A stretch of 64,000 nt of DNA from Asterias rubens (Eukaryota; Echinodermata; Asteroidea; Forcipulatida; Asteriidae), in contig NC_047063.1 of the NCBI RefSeq assembly GCF_902459465.1, positions 930,001 to 994,000 of the forward strand, read 5' to 3'. Position numbers and translations under genes: made by a program. The notes below the pieces were generated by a model, which saw nothing but the letters and a program-made list of their open reading frames with translations, ran no database searches and was not told where the DNA came from. Positions 38,801 through 50,285 of the stretch are shown here, piece by piece. Numbering within the stretch: the stretch's first letter is position 1; each line of letters starts with the position of its first letter.

Positions 38801-39220
38801 GAAAAAATCGCACACAACAAAAACAACAGAATTGCAATGCAAACTTGCAAACTGAGTCCATCAGTAGACCCTGAAACTGGGGTTGTGGCAAGAGTTGGGG
38901 ATTTTACCCGTGATTGGGTAGAGTTTAACAGCTCAACTGAAAACAGTATCAATTGGAAGGAGAGTGGGAGGGAAATCAAAGCAGTTTATAAAGTTTCTCC
39001 TCCATGGAGTGACCATGATTTCCACGTGCCTAATGAAGAAGATATCAGAGAGTTCGCCACCAAGTTTCCAAAAATAATGACTTTTCTGATATCAAGTAAT
39101 TTGTATGCAACCCAATTTGAAAGAAAACATTGCTTTCCCTGTTGGGAACGTTTAATGATGAGTTGGTATCCCCCGCCTTCTGTTGATACTGGACATGGCT
39201 TTAAGCTAGTTAAGTCTTGA
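34519..39220 (+). CDS. TMEM168-like protein, copy 3
   Basis: Exons 34519-35807, 37674-37903 and 38691-39220 join in phase to 2049 nt (682 aa). The start MEENDSKVKCGL matches copies 1 and 2. It is a multi-pass membrane region followed by the caspase-like domain, with FYCGD (about 491-495) in place of YYSGH. The block PCSIESFVDGLSIQTLE is identical to copy 2, and about 180 bp of intron before exon 2 are also nearly identical (37480-37673 against 27710-27899), while the first exons differ much more. This suggests gene conversion of the 3' half. A run of about 29 A lies in intron 1 at 35822-35851. The 5' UTR exon is 32899-33007, spliced to 34432. Intact reading frame. Confidence 0.88.
36236..36965. 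repeat. Large inverted repeat (foldback) in intron 1 of copy 3
   Basis: The left arm (about 36236-36450, CTGTGCGTAGTGTGTGTAAT) and right arm (36823-36965, ATTACACACATTACGCACAG) are inverted copies around about 400 bp of unrelated sequence. Confidence 0.65.
36995..37330. mobile_element. SINE family 1, opposed copies in intron 1 of copy 3
   Basis: A minus-strand head and body (about 36995-37200) are followed by a plus-strand tail (37255-37330) with CACACATCAGTG. Same arrangement as at 655-895. Confidence 0.6.
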
Positions 39221-39580
39221 TTTGACAAGGCAAGGATAAAAAGGATTTTTATACGTTTGGTAATCACTCCAAAAATTAATGGCAACAATATGGTAAAATA
39301 TCATAAAAATTTGAATCTGACAGATGTTTGTGTCAGATACAATTTTCAGAATATGTATTTCAAATGCGCATTATTCTTCCTGCATGATTTAACTGTGTAG
39401 AATTTAAATAATTAAATGGTTCCAAAAACCAAAGGTCTCGATTGAACATGGCTTTAGCTTTAGTTAAGTGTTGATTAAAAAGACTTTGAGCTAGTACACA
39501 TGCCCAAAGCTTGAGAGCTTGATTGAACATGGCTTTAAACTAGTTAAGTCTTGATTGAAATGATTTCAAGCTAGCTAAGT
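39190..39580. repeat. Degenerate repeat after copy 3
   Basis: Three or four separated echoes of GAACATGGCTTTA..TAGTTAAG..TTGATT follow the stop of copy 3, as after copy 2. Confidence 0.6.
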
Positions 39581-39592
39581 TTTTTAAAGGAT

Positions 39593-40091
39593 TATTCATA
39601 AATACCCCAGACAGTTTCTTTACTCCTATTTGTGGAGAGCGTGTCACGTGGGTGTGCATAAACCTTTTGTTAATGCACACTAAAGCTCTGTTTATAACAA
39701 GCTGGCTTCCGCGTGTCGGGCACGAAAGATTATCACGCGGAACGCAATTCATAGCTATCAGCGCGTAATCTAAGCGCCCGCGCGTACACACAACCCATGC
39801 GCCTCGAACAGATTCTTCACAAAGTTTTGGCAAAAATATTTCAAACCTTGAATTTTCAATTGTTAAAGTGTCTATAACTGTATTTGTTAACGTTTTTTAA
39901 CAAAAGGGCATTTATGAATGGGAATAAAACAGTAGTGACTCATTCTTAAACGTCCGTTTAAAACCTTGCAGGGTCATTGCCATGTGATAAAGGCCCTCGC
40001 CTTCAGCTCGGGCCTTTATCACACAGCCGCCGACCCTGCTGGCTTTAAACGTACGTTGAAGAACTCGTCACTACCACTTTATTCCCTTAAC
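39593..40091. mobile_element. MITE-like element, family 'TTCATAAATACCCCAGAC'
   Basis: About 500 bp, repeated at 54723-55207, with shorter copies at 49977-50152 and 41950-42060 and a stub near 4070-4120. Its right half holds an inverted repeat pair (GGGAATAAAA ... CTTTATTCCC). Confidence 0.75.
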
Positions 40092-40436
40092 CTGTGATGG
40101 CTCTGTGGCCAAATATGGCCTGTTGTTTGGACTCAAATTCTGGATTCTTGTGACAAACTCTTTGCTTGTATCATCAAAGGCACAATCCCACCTACTTGCC
40201 CTACAATCGTAGTAAGATATTTAATTTTGTATTTTTGCATAAATGATGTTGTCTAAAGGTTCTATTTAAAAAAAAAAAAAAAGGTTAGGGGGAAAAAATA
40301 AACAAATATTGAGATTTACTTGTAGAGGTTTTTACAGGGCAGGAAAATTTAAGATGTTAATGTACCCCCACCCCCTCTGCTCTCATGTGCCACTTTCAAT
40401 TTAATTCAATTCAGAGACATTTCAACCTATATTTTT

Positions 40437-41943
40437 TCTAACTAATCTGTAATGACCCAATAGTTAAATGTGGCCCGAACTCAAAATCTGGATTCTTGTG
40501 CCAAACTCTTGGCTTGTATCATCAAAGGCACACATCTACTTGCCCTACTTTTGTAATTAGACATTTGTTGTTTTATTTTGAGTAACTATTATGTAACATG
40601 TAGTTTCTATTTAAAATGATTGATTGGGGGAAACAAATTAAGAAGACAATTGTAGAGTAACAGGAGATGTGTTAGAGATGTACACGATAAACCTCCACCC
40701 CCTGCTATATCACTTGCCACTTAAGTCTCTGTGTTATGTTATGTGAATTACTTAATGACCATACTAAATCAGCACATCAAAATGAGCACCAAACAAAATG
40801 CCTGACAAAAACATGAAACTGTTTTCATTAATAAAAAATAAAAAAAGTAACTTCTACAATTTAATGACGTAATTAGACCTAAAGGTTGATTGTATGACGC
40901 GTGTCTTGACCAAGAGGGTTAGTGGATTTACGCATCCCAAAACCAAAGAAACATTTTAGATTTATAGTAACAATGCAGTAAGTAATTTGTAATTATTGAT
41001 GCTTTTTGATTTTTCATTTAAAGCTTCCTGAGAGTATTTTTGTAAATGATTCAATGCTGTATAAATGCACTTTGGGTTTTTATTTTTGTACAAACTAATT
41101 TCCGTACAGTTTTCATTAATAAGGCCTATGGCTGTGGGCTGCAGCTACAGTGTGTTCAAGAATCCCTGTGAGTTTAGTGATACCAAATATACTACGCATG
41201 CCAAGGGCCTCTGAACAAGGGCCTCTCCAATCAAAACAATAAGCCAACAGTCATAACAAAATTGAACTATTTGCACCAATCAGAAACAATTAACTGTCAA
41301 AAGGAAAGCACTGTTTGCAAAGTATTAAACAAAAATGTTTACATCGAAGACAATATTTCATCAGAGTGTCTGTATAGATTTCAATAATAAATAAAGAAAA
41401 TAGACGTTAAAAAAATGGACTAAAAAAACAATCTCTTCATCTCAGGAGCCTGTTTTTTTTCCCCTTCTGAATGCAGGAATTGGAGAACAAATGCATTTGA
41501 ACATGAATCAAAATGAATGCAGTCTTCAAAACTTTGCTATAGTATAGTATCTAAATTATAAACCCTGCTTTTCAAGAATACAATTTATGCTGGTTGTGTC
41601 AATACCATGTTGGTTCCCTCTTGCAAAAATAAATAAAAACATTATTTTGTATTTCATTATCTATAAAATAGCTATCAGATAGTAAGTTTGACATTGATGT
41701 AACTAAAAATGCATATTGCGGGATGAAGTATTTAAAATGCAGACTGTTGTACTTGGTACATGTAGGAATGAGAAGCAATTGTTCAAAGGTATAAGGAATT
41801 CCCCTATGTTTAATAAAATAATTTTGCTTGTGAACAGCTGATGTTTTAAAAGTGAAAAGTCCTTGTAGTATTGTATTTCTCAGAGGTAAAACGGAGACAA
41901 AATCCACTGGCCAAAGTTGATTAAAGACACTGGACACTATTGG
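40437..41943. repeat. Recent segmental duplication, copy 2
   Basis: Partner of 30250-31765. The older, diverged counterpart of its first part is still present at 40088-40390, so this is an added copy. Identity ends within the first 23 bp of a MITE. Confidence 0.9.
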
Positions 41944-42106
41944 GTCAACAAAAACATGGGTGTGCATAAACCTTTTGTTAATGCACACTAAAGCTCTGTT
42001 TATAACAAGCTGGCTTCCGCGTGTCGGGCATGCAAGATTATCATGCGGAACACTGGTTTTAAAGCGCACTGTTTACACCAATCAAAAACAATAAGCCCCA
42101 ATCATT

Positions 42107-42349
42107 GGGTGCGTTCGTTTAGCTTCCCTAGGTCGTCCCCGGTCTGCCCCGGTACGTTCGAATAGCTTTGACGGGGCTCACTCGGGTCAGCCCCCAGTGC
42201 CCTGCTTGTGGAATGGGTCACTTGGGGGTGACCTGAGGTGCATGCCGTCACCACGAGAGGGCGAGTGCGATCGTTCGATTAGCTCTTGTCAGGAGCTCAC
42301 CTGAGTGAGCACTGCAGGGTCAACCCAGGGAAGCTTATTGAACGCACCC
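42107..42349. mobile_element. MITE with GGGTGCGTTCG ends
   Basis: GC-rich relative to its surroundings. Ends GGGTGCGTTCG and TGAACGCACCC; internal GTCACCACGAGAGGGCGAG. A diverged copy lies at 3067-3295. Confidence 0.75.
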
Positions 42350-43274
42350 ACTAGTGGGTCTTCTTCAAGTTATTTTCTCTTCTAAGAGTCATGTTATTTA
42401 ATAAGTAGTTAACAAATTGTGGAAAATTTTCAAATAGCTGAAATTAAAGGCCTTTGTTGGGTATTTTATCTTTCTTGAGAACAGTTGTTTTCACTTGCGC
42501 CCTTCCCTGGGCGGCCTCTGCTTGTCCTTAGAATGAAAATAAAGGTTTGTTTACCTCCATTGTTCAATCTAATTTTGTTTTCTTCACTGTAGTAATTGTG
42601 TGGAATAGGCCCTTAAAGGTAAAAAGTTTGCGCTTCTCTTGTAATTAGTGCAACATATTTTTGAAACCAATAAAGCAAGATTTCATTTAAGGAGGTCAAA
42701 CTCCAGCTTTTCTGTCTTCTGAGTAATGCATGTAAATAACAAATATAAAAATATAAAATTTAAATCTCAAAAAATTTATTTTCAGACAGAATAGATTTAG
42801 AAGTTTATCACTGGGTAAATTTAAATTGATCAGACTACTTATAATACATAGAATTGTAAATTTAAAATTAAATAAAAGCGTTTTGCTTTACCTTCAACTT
42901 GAAATGGCCTACAGCTTCTTGTTAATTTAATGAACTTCCTGCAAAATTTACCTTTATTATTATTATAAAACTAGCTGGGTGAGGGAGGGTAAATACACAT
43001 TGACTCCAGGGACCTATCACAAAGGAGGACAATATTAAGGTCCATGCTTGGGTAGTAAAGAACTTTAGTTGGAAAGTGTGTACAAAACCAATGAGGGTCT
43101 TTGCCAAAATGTTTGAGTACAAAAAAAGAGGGGCAATAAGAGGTCCCAGATTTCAGGTGTTTACGCACTTGCCTGAGTGTGTTTACGCACTTGCAGGAGT
43201 GGGTTAAGCTGACATAAGTTTTTGCGACCAGAGGTGGCCACAATTTGCCACTAGTAACTGGAAGCTGAGGTCCA

Positions 43275-43662
43275 GTTTAAAAACACTGGACACTATTGGT
43301 AATTGTTAAAGACCAGTCTTCTCACTCGATGTATCTCAGCATATGGATAAAATAACAAACTTGTGAAAATTTGAGATCAATCGGTTGTCGAAGTTGCGAC
43401 ATAATAATGAAAGAAAAAACACCCTTGTCACACAAAGTTGTGTGCTTTCAGATGCTTGATTTCAAGACCTCAAGATCTAAATATGAGGTCTCAAAATCAA
43501 GTTCGTCGAAAGTTACTTCTTTCTCAAAAACTACATTACTTCAGAGGGAGCCGTTTCTCACAATGTTTTATACTATCAACCTCTCCTCATTACTCGTGAC
43601 CAAGTAAGGTTTTATGCCAATAATTATTTTGAGTAATTACCAATAGTGTCCACTGCCTTTAA
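43275..43662. mobile_element. MITE, family 'GGACACTATTGGTAATT'
   Basis: Full-length copy with both ends, about 0.3 kb upstream of the first regulatory module of copy 4. Confidence 0.8.
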
Positions 43663-43968
43663 ATCTCATTTTTGGTTTTGTATACTAGTTAATTGATTTT
43701 ATCTCATATTTTGTATCACAAAGTATGCCATTCCCAAGCACATACAATTATCATCATCAAAAGGTACATTAAACTAAAATGATTGGCAGAATGAAAATCT
43801 TGCTTTTGAGATTGTCTTTAAAGTTTGAATACTTGGGACACCTACTTAGTCATCCCAGGAGATCGAGACTGCAGATGTTTACATTCATGTGTGAGTGTGC
43901 TAATATGTAGAGTGTAGTGAATGCCCACATGTCAATAGAAGGTCAAGCATTGTTTTCCTTTACGTAGA

Positions 43969-44150
43969 GGTAATTCCCCACAGATGAGAAATCTAATTTT
44001 GCAATAATTTTGTCTGGAGGTAGCGGTTGCTTCCCCCTAAAATGGGAAATCTGATTTCGCAATCATTTTTTTTGTATCTGTTCAAAAGGGAAACGTAAGG
44101 AGGTAAATCCCCAATACGTAGTGAGAAATGAGAAATTGTGAGCTTATATA
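43969..44150 (+). promoter_or_regulatory. Promoter of TMEM168-like pseudogene copy 4
   Basis: Three stacked modules: GGTAATTCCCC (43969-43979) with ATTTTGCAAT (43996-44005); GGGAAATC (44044-44051) with ATTTCGCAAT (44054-44063); and GGTAAATCCCC (44102-44112) followed by two GAGAAAT boxes. TATATA lies at 44145-44150. The motif set is that of copies 2 and 3 but repeated. Confidence 0.55.
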
Positions 44151-44174
44151 GGCTATGTATACAACACAAAGGGC

Positions 44175-44283
44175 CATTTGGTGCAGCAGTCTGACGGAAC
44201 GGATCACTGCAATTGAAGCTGAGAGGAAGAAAGGTTCTGCTGCTTAGACTTTTGAGCTTTTACCATTAATGATTTATGTGAAG
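44175..44283 (+). other. Non-coding first exon of copy 4
   Basis: Positioned as in copies 2 and 3; donor GTGAAG|GTAAGG after 44283. The acceptor ATCACAG at 45829 precedes the ATG exon. Sequence similarity to the other first exons is weaker. Confidence 0.45.
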
Positions 44284-45113
44284 GTAAGGTCTCTTTTGTG
44301 TTTAAATACATTTGTTTGTGTAGTGTTAAATGTTAGGTTCATAGATTGTATTTTTGTCAATGTATTGCTGATTTAAATTATACGCAAATACAGCTTAAGT
44401 CACATGTGAAAGGTTTCAGCAGTGTTTTTGCTTGCTGATAAAAGAGCAAAATAAATGGTATTTATGAACAACTCAAGTCCCTTCACGTTTAGCGAGGTGA
44501 CAGCAGGTACCAACCTCATATTTGACTGCGTCATTCATGAACACCAACCCTCAGAAATCTGAGGTCTCAGTTTCAGATGTTTTGGGTGAAAAAAAATCCC
44601 AACCATATTACTTCGAGGGGAATCTATTCACAATTAATAGTTTGTACAAACATGATAACACTTATTTTGTTAAGAGTGTCATCAATGTATGACCAAGTAC
44701 CTTTCAAGAGTAAAATTAGCTACAATTCTCATTTGTACCATGTTGCCTTTCCATGGCAGTTTTTTGCAACTAAATGTTGTGTAGTTTAAGACAGATATTT
44801 TATGTGATATGGAGCGTTCATGTTGTTGTTAGTATTTTTTTTTTTTTTTAACATATCAAGAAAGCTGCCTAGCAATTGCTCAAAACATGCCTGTCAACAA
44901 TAGACCTTTTGGCTTCTAGCCGGTATGTGAACAAGATAAGGTAAAACAAGAAGGAGGGGAGAAAATTAAACCCTTGCAAAACATGGTTTTCAATCTAATA
45001 AACAAAAAATAAAGGTTGGTTACAATACGTGTGAGAAAAGGGAATATTTATAGACCTCTTGCATAGGTCACTACACTGGGGTCAAACAATGGAACTAAGC
45101 ACCATTTGCACAA

Positions 45114-45511
45114 TGCACATCTCTCAGCCAATGATAGGTCTTCATTTGACCCATGCACAACTCCAATCCAATGATAGGTCTTCATTTAACCCAAGCACAG
45201 CTCCCATCCAATGATAGGTCTTCATTTGACCCAAGCACAACTCCCATCCAATGATAGGTCTTCATTTGACCCATGCACAACTCCCATCCCATGATATGTC
45301 TTCATTTGACCCATGCACAACTCCCATCCAATGATAGGTCTTCATTTGACCCATGCACAACTCCCATCCAATGATAGGTCTTCATTTGACCCAAGCGCAA
45401 CTCCCATCCAATGATAGGTCTTCATTTGACCCAAGCACAACTCTCAGCCAATGATAGGTCTTCATTTAACCCATGCACAACTCCCATCCAATAATAGGTC
45501 TTCATTTGACC
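45114..45511. repeat. 40-bp minisatellite, about 10 units
   Basis: Unit contains CATGCACAACTCCCATCCAA then TGATAGGTCTTCATTTGACC, repeated about ten times with few changes. It lies in the 5' UTR intron of the copy 4 pseudogene. Confidence 0.92.
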
Positions 45512-45939
45512 CCAGTGAGGACACCTTTTAAACTTGTGATGTCCTCAAGGCTCCATTAATTACTATTTTTAAAATAAACAATTCTGTAATATTCCTTTAA
45601 TTTCAGCCAACAAACTTAAATGCTTAATAATGCAACAACACAGAGACTCACAATCACCACTGCAACCAGCCAGCTGTTTCTTGTAAGCAAGATAGTCTTA
45701 GCTTAGCAAATTTCTCCACAAAAGCTTAGGAATTTATGTCTGGATCAAGTTTCACATTCATTGATGTGTTCATGATTTAAAAAATGTATCTTCCCTCTAA
45801 AACTATATTTTCTCTGTCTTTTATCACAGGTTGATGGTTCTTCTAATCTAAAGGCGGAGCAGATCTTCTAAACTTTGGTGAACTCTACTAACTTTGCAAT
45901 CAGAGGAACTGCTATTCTCGACCAGTTTGTCTACCTGCC

Positions 45940-47070
45940 ATGGCCAAAATGAGGTGTGAACACTTGTTTGATGTCATAGACTATAATGTCCTAGGAGCTG
46001 CCCTGGTTTTCAGCTTGAGTGCCCTGTTGCACTCAAATAGCATCAGTAAACTATTCTTTGGTATTGTGGTTTCCGTTGGATCGCTGATTGATGTCACTTT
46101 CGTCTTAACAAGCTGTACAAAACCAGACTCCAAAGGAATCAACTGTTTCTCTCGTCTCTTCAGTGTCGACATTATCTTCATCCAGATATGGTGTAGCTGT
46201 GTTCTTGGTCTGATGTCTTGTGTAGATATCAGTGGCATCCAGAATGATTTTATAACTGCAATAACATGGATGCTGGTTGCAAGCATTGGCGTCAAAGCCA
46301 TCTGGTCATTTATGCAGCGATGTCTTGGGTTGATCAAATACTCCACTAGACCAATTTTGATGGTCGAACTATTAGAGCTTGTTGGGTTCTTAGTGCCAGG
46401 TTTAATTCTTTTGCCCGAGGATCATGCATTTTTGTCAAAATATGCTTTATTCTTGATTTTGTTTTTTTTTGGGTTTCACTGTTGTGGCGTTCAGACTTAT
46501 AACTCTCTCATACAACGGTATTCCCATTTTCATATTGATTGTAATAACTGTTTGTTGTCAAGTCGGCCTATATATCTATTTCAACAGTAGTTTTGGTGTA
46601 CATAATGCTGCGTTATGCTGTTTTACTTATCGTCTACTGATCGACCCAGTCTTTGATTTACTGTTCAGAAAACCATCCAGAGAATCTCCATCGAAGATTG
46701 TGATCAACCAATAACTCCATTCACCATAACAAATGGTATTGGACCATCCTCTTTGTTTTCTTGCCTTTGTGTATATTTTTTACCTGCATTCATATTTAAC
46801 TCATTTGCTGGGGATTGTACAACAAAATCTTAGAGTACAAGGAAACCTGACAGGCTGTGGTAGAGGACAATGGACAAGATAATGGCAAAAGGGGGATGTG
46901 GCAAACTGTTTTGGCAGTGATGAATGTAAAGTGTTGCAGCATCACATGAACTCCAGAAACCCCTGAGAAGAGTCTGCAATTTTATCCGAGATTCGAAAGA
47001 GATTAACTTCTCAAATGAAAACAGTATCAATTGAAAGAAAAGAGGGGAGAAAATTAAGACAAATTCTTGT
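45940..47070 (+). pseudogene. TMEM168-like copy 4, broken
   Basis: The start codon and about 175 codons of exon 1 are readable (MAKMRCEHLFDV, then VLGLMSCVDISGIQND). A T-run at 46461-46470 carries one extra base relative to copies 2 and 3 and shifts the frame; the shifted frame continues (HNAALCCF, DPVFDLLF) to a stop near 46714. Then come degraded traces of the KEWYW and MATKGM regions (46730-46900). From 46966 a remnant of exon 3 follows (FIRDSKEINFSNENSIN-like, with TGG changed to TGA). Exon 2 and both introns are missing, so an internal deletion joined exon 1 to exon 3. The promoter and 5' UTR exon (44175-44283, acceptor 45829) still look intact. Confidence 0.85.
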
Positions 47071-47381
47071 TTATTTCCGCTTGCCTGCGATGAGTATACG
47101 AACAACGTTTCAAGAAGTACTAATAACTTTTTTTTAAAGCAATCACTATGCTGTGTATGCCATGTCTAGTGTCTATTAAATAAATTAAAACCGAGAGCCC
47201 AACATTATCACATGTCAATCAGCCATGTACAAACAATTTTGCATGTAAGATGTATTTTGTTTAGCAAAAGTCTTTGTATGATTTTCACTTTGAAACAGGA
47301 TCTGTCAAAATCAATTCAGATTCAGAGAAAAGAAATTATCCAAAAACAAATATATTTGGTTGAAAATCGGTCATTGCTACT

Positions 47382-47765
47382 TTAAAGGAACGTTACAGAT
47401 TGGTTTTTGCTAACAAACAAGTTGCTGGCAGTGTAAGCACTTTACGTAATCCACCATATACATAAACTGACAAACCTGTAGAAGTTTGAGATCGATTGGC
47501 CATCTGGGTCACAAGATAATAGAGAAAAATCGATTACAAATTTTGCATTGCATCGATGCCAAAATAAAAATGAATAAAACGCTCACTGAGCGATAAACTC
47601 CAAACGCGAAGTTAGATTATTTATTTATAATCAAATATGACATTTCAGACAGAAATATTTCAAGGGATGTTTTCAACTATCATCATCATTAGACCGTGTA
47701 AGTTTCATGTAAATCTGTGTTCTTCATGATTTGTTTTGTCTACCAATTCTGTAATGTTCCTTTAA
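47382..47765. mobile_element. MITE with TTAAAGGAACGTTACAGA ends
   Basis: Left end TTAAAGGAACGTTACAGA; right end TCTGTAATGTTCCTTTAA. 384 bp, just after the copy 4 pseudogene. Confidence 0.8.
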
Positions 47766-48828
47766 CTGGCTTTGTTGTTAAACCTTATAAAAGAAACTGA
47801 GGAACCATAAAAGATGTTGATAGAACAAAAGTTGGCTAACATGTACCTCAATATAACCTTTATATTTATTTTTGTTTGAATGTTTTTCCGCCTTTGTAAG
47901 TAATGTTTTGTACAAAGTAGGCCCATGTATAAAGACTGACATTGATCAGAAAGATCATATTTCGTTCTTTCTTAGTTTAACAGGAACTCTCAATTATTTA
48001 GAATAACTAAATACCAGTACTACTGTCTAGTGATGTAATTTTAAGCCATGAAGGCATAACTTATTGTAAACAAAAAAAATGTTACTGAGGTTTAAGCTTA
48101 TACTCCCTGAATCAAAGTGAACACATTAAAAACATACTTTGCAGCTGACTCCAAATATGACCTTATATTTTCCTAAATTTGTGGTCTGCTTTTTTTGTTA
48201 AAAACTAGAAGTTTAGAACAAATACATTGTTCTCCAAACTTTTTAAGAATTGTATGCACATGTAGGCCTAAATGTTCCAGCCATGTCAATATAACTCCCT
48301 CTCCCCCCCCCCCACAAAAAAAAAAAAAGTATATTGGCCTATCTTTGTCCAGATATGCCTAAATTTTGTAACTATTTATTTGTAAATATGCTTTTTATCA
48401 TGTTTTCACCTTTCTATTGTAAATACCCAAAATACCCAAAGTATCTAAGCTATTTTAAAAAAATGTATCCATTTTGGTAGCTTTGAGTATTAAGTAATCA
48501 GTAATTCATATGGATTCTCAAGTAACTTGTTTGAATATATTATGTTTAGGGTTTTTCAGGGAAGAGTCTTTCAAAATAAATGAGGGATTAGCACGAGAAA
48601 AACCGTTTATCAATGTGTATGTCCTTTTCATTTCTTGATACACTTGTCTTTTTTTTTAAACAAATATACCTTCAAAATTAAAACAAACTTAGTTTTTGTT
48701 TTTGTCTTTGTGGGTTTTGAGAGGGATAAGTGGGCCACCAGGAGTGTTTGCTCTAGTAAATATTGTAACATTTCCTTCAAGTCGATATAACAAGATTTCA
48801 ACTAAATGTTCTGCAGTCCCACTACTTA
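47766..48828. other. Intergenic, AT-rich
   Basis: No coding or repeat signal recognised beyond homopolymer runs (C-rich then A-rich near 48300-48330). Confidence 0.5.
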
Positions 48829-49161
48829 GGGGTGTGTTTTGGCGACCAAGACCGAAACAGTTTCCAAGAGCTGCGCAAAAAACAAATCAGTTACCCGAAA
48901 AAGTTCACAATTTTAAAGGTACATCTCTGGAAAATTTGTGGCCTGAAATCTATTCATTCTATCTTGAAGTGATGGAACTTATTTTCTTTTCAAAATAATT
49001 CTATTGATGTTTTTCGCTATTTTTTTTATCTGCCATCTTAAAACTAAGCCTAACCGAGCGAAAAAGTTTTTGGTTTGGTCAAAACAGCCGCAACATCCAA
49101 ACGCTCAACCATTGACCAAAGATCATATGTGTTTCTGGTTGGGGTCGCCAAAACGCACCCC
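48829..49161. mobile_element. MITE with GGGGTG..GTTTTGGCGACC ends
   Basis: Terminal inverted repeats GGGGTGTGTTTTGGCGACCA and TGGGGTCGCCAAAACGCACC over 333 bp; no coding capacity. Confidence 0.8.
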
Positions 49162-49602
49162 AGAGTATCTCATTCAAATTTTAACAAGGTAAATATATAT
49201 TAATATTTTCAATAACTTTGAGAAGATAACACTGTACTTTTACAGAAACCAATGTTTCAACAAATAAAGAGATCTTTGCTTAGAAGTTATTAAAAATGAT
49301 TAGATCAATGAATACAAACAAACTAATCAAACCTTTAAAATGCAATTAGTTTACAAACAAAATCAGTTTGAATTTAACTTAACTGTAATTTAGAAATATA
49401 ATATATTATGAAAGCTTTATTTTTAATTTATCTTAAAAAATTTCTGGTTTTAGGGCAGATATTTGAATGGTGACGTCGTGTTCAATATGGTCTATTCTGC
49501 CACCCAATCTTTCTTCAGACCAGGGATTAGAGTACTTTTAATCCAACAGATCCAATTATCATTACGAATGATTGTGTACCTATTTGACACCCATCTAGAA
49601 AT

Positions 49603-50285
49603 ACCGTAATTTCCTGCAGATAAGACACTCGGCGAACAAGACACGGGACCCCAAATCATGGGAAAAAATATTTAACGTCCAACGTATAAGGTGCACCGCC
49701 AGACATGATGCAACATGACAACTAATGCTCGCTTGCTGTATCACAATTTTGTATTACTTTAGTATGATCCCATTCATAATAATGCACTGCAATTTTGTTA
49801 TCACGATGATAAAGAAACATCGCTTCTACTTTGTTACGTTTTTTCAACTTTGTTTTAATTTTGTAACATTTATTTTTAATATTACTAGCGGGCAGCAGCA
49901 TGGCAGTGATAGCTCTTTGGTCTAATCGTTTGTCAAAGCTTAATTATCCTGGAAGAAATAAAGGTATTATTTTACATTCATAAATACCTCAGACAGTTTT
50001 GCTATTCCTATTGGTGGAGAATGCATCACGTGGGGGTGTTTAAACGGTTGATAATAACCAGCCTGAACTGTTCATAACCAGGGTTTTTTACGCTGTCGGT
50101 GAGTTGGCCGCGCTGCTGTTTAAGAACTCATCACTACCCTTTTATTCCCTTAGTATAAATGAACTCAATCTTTATCAGACCAGGGGTTTCGAGAGACAAG
50201 ATGCAGTGATTTTTGTTTACCTTTGAGAGTCAGATTACCTTTGAGAGTCGGATAAGTCGCGTCTTATCCGCATGCAATTACGGCA
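49603..50285. mobile_element. MITE 'ACCGTAATT' with a nested element
   Basis: The left end ACCGTAATTTCCTGCAGATA and right end CCGCATGCAATTACGGCAT are inverted repeats. The 49977-50152 element is inserted inside. Confidence 0.65.

Noticed and set aside
45114-45511. Regular repeat resembling a CRISPR array
   Set aside because: Units are contiguous with no unique spacers, and the genome is animal; it is a minisatellite.
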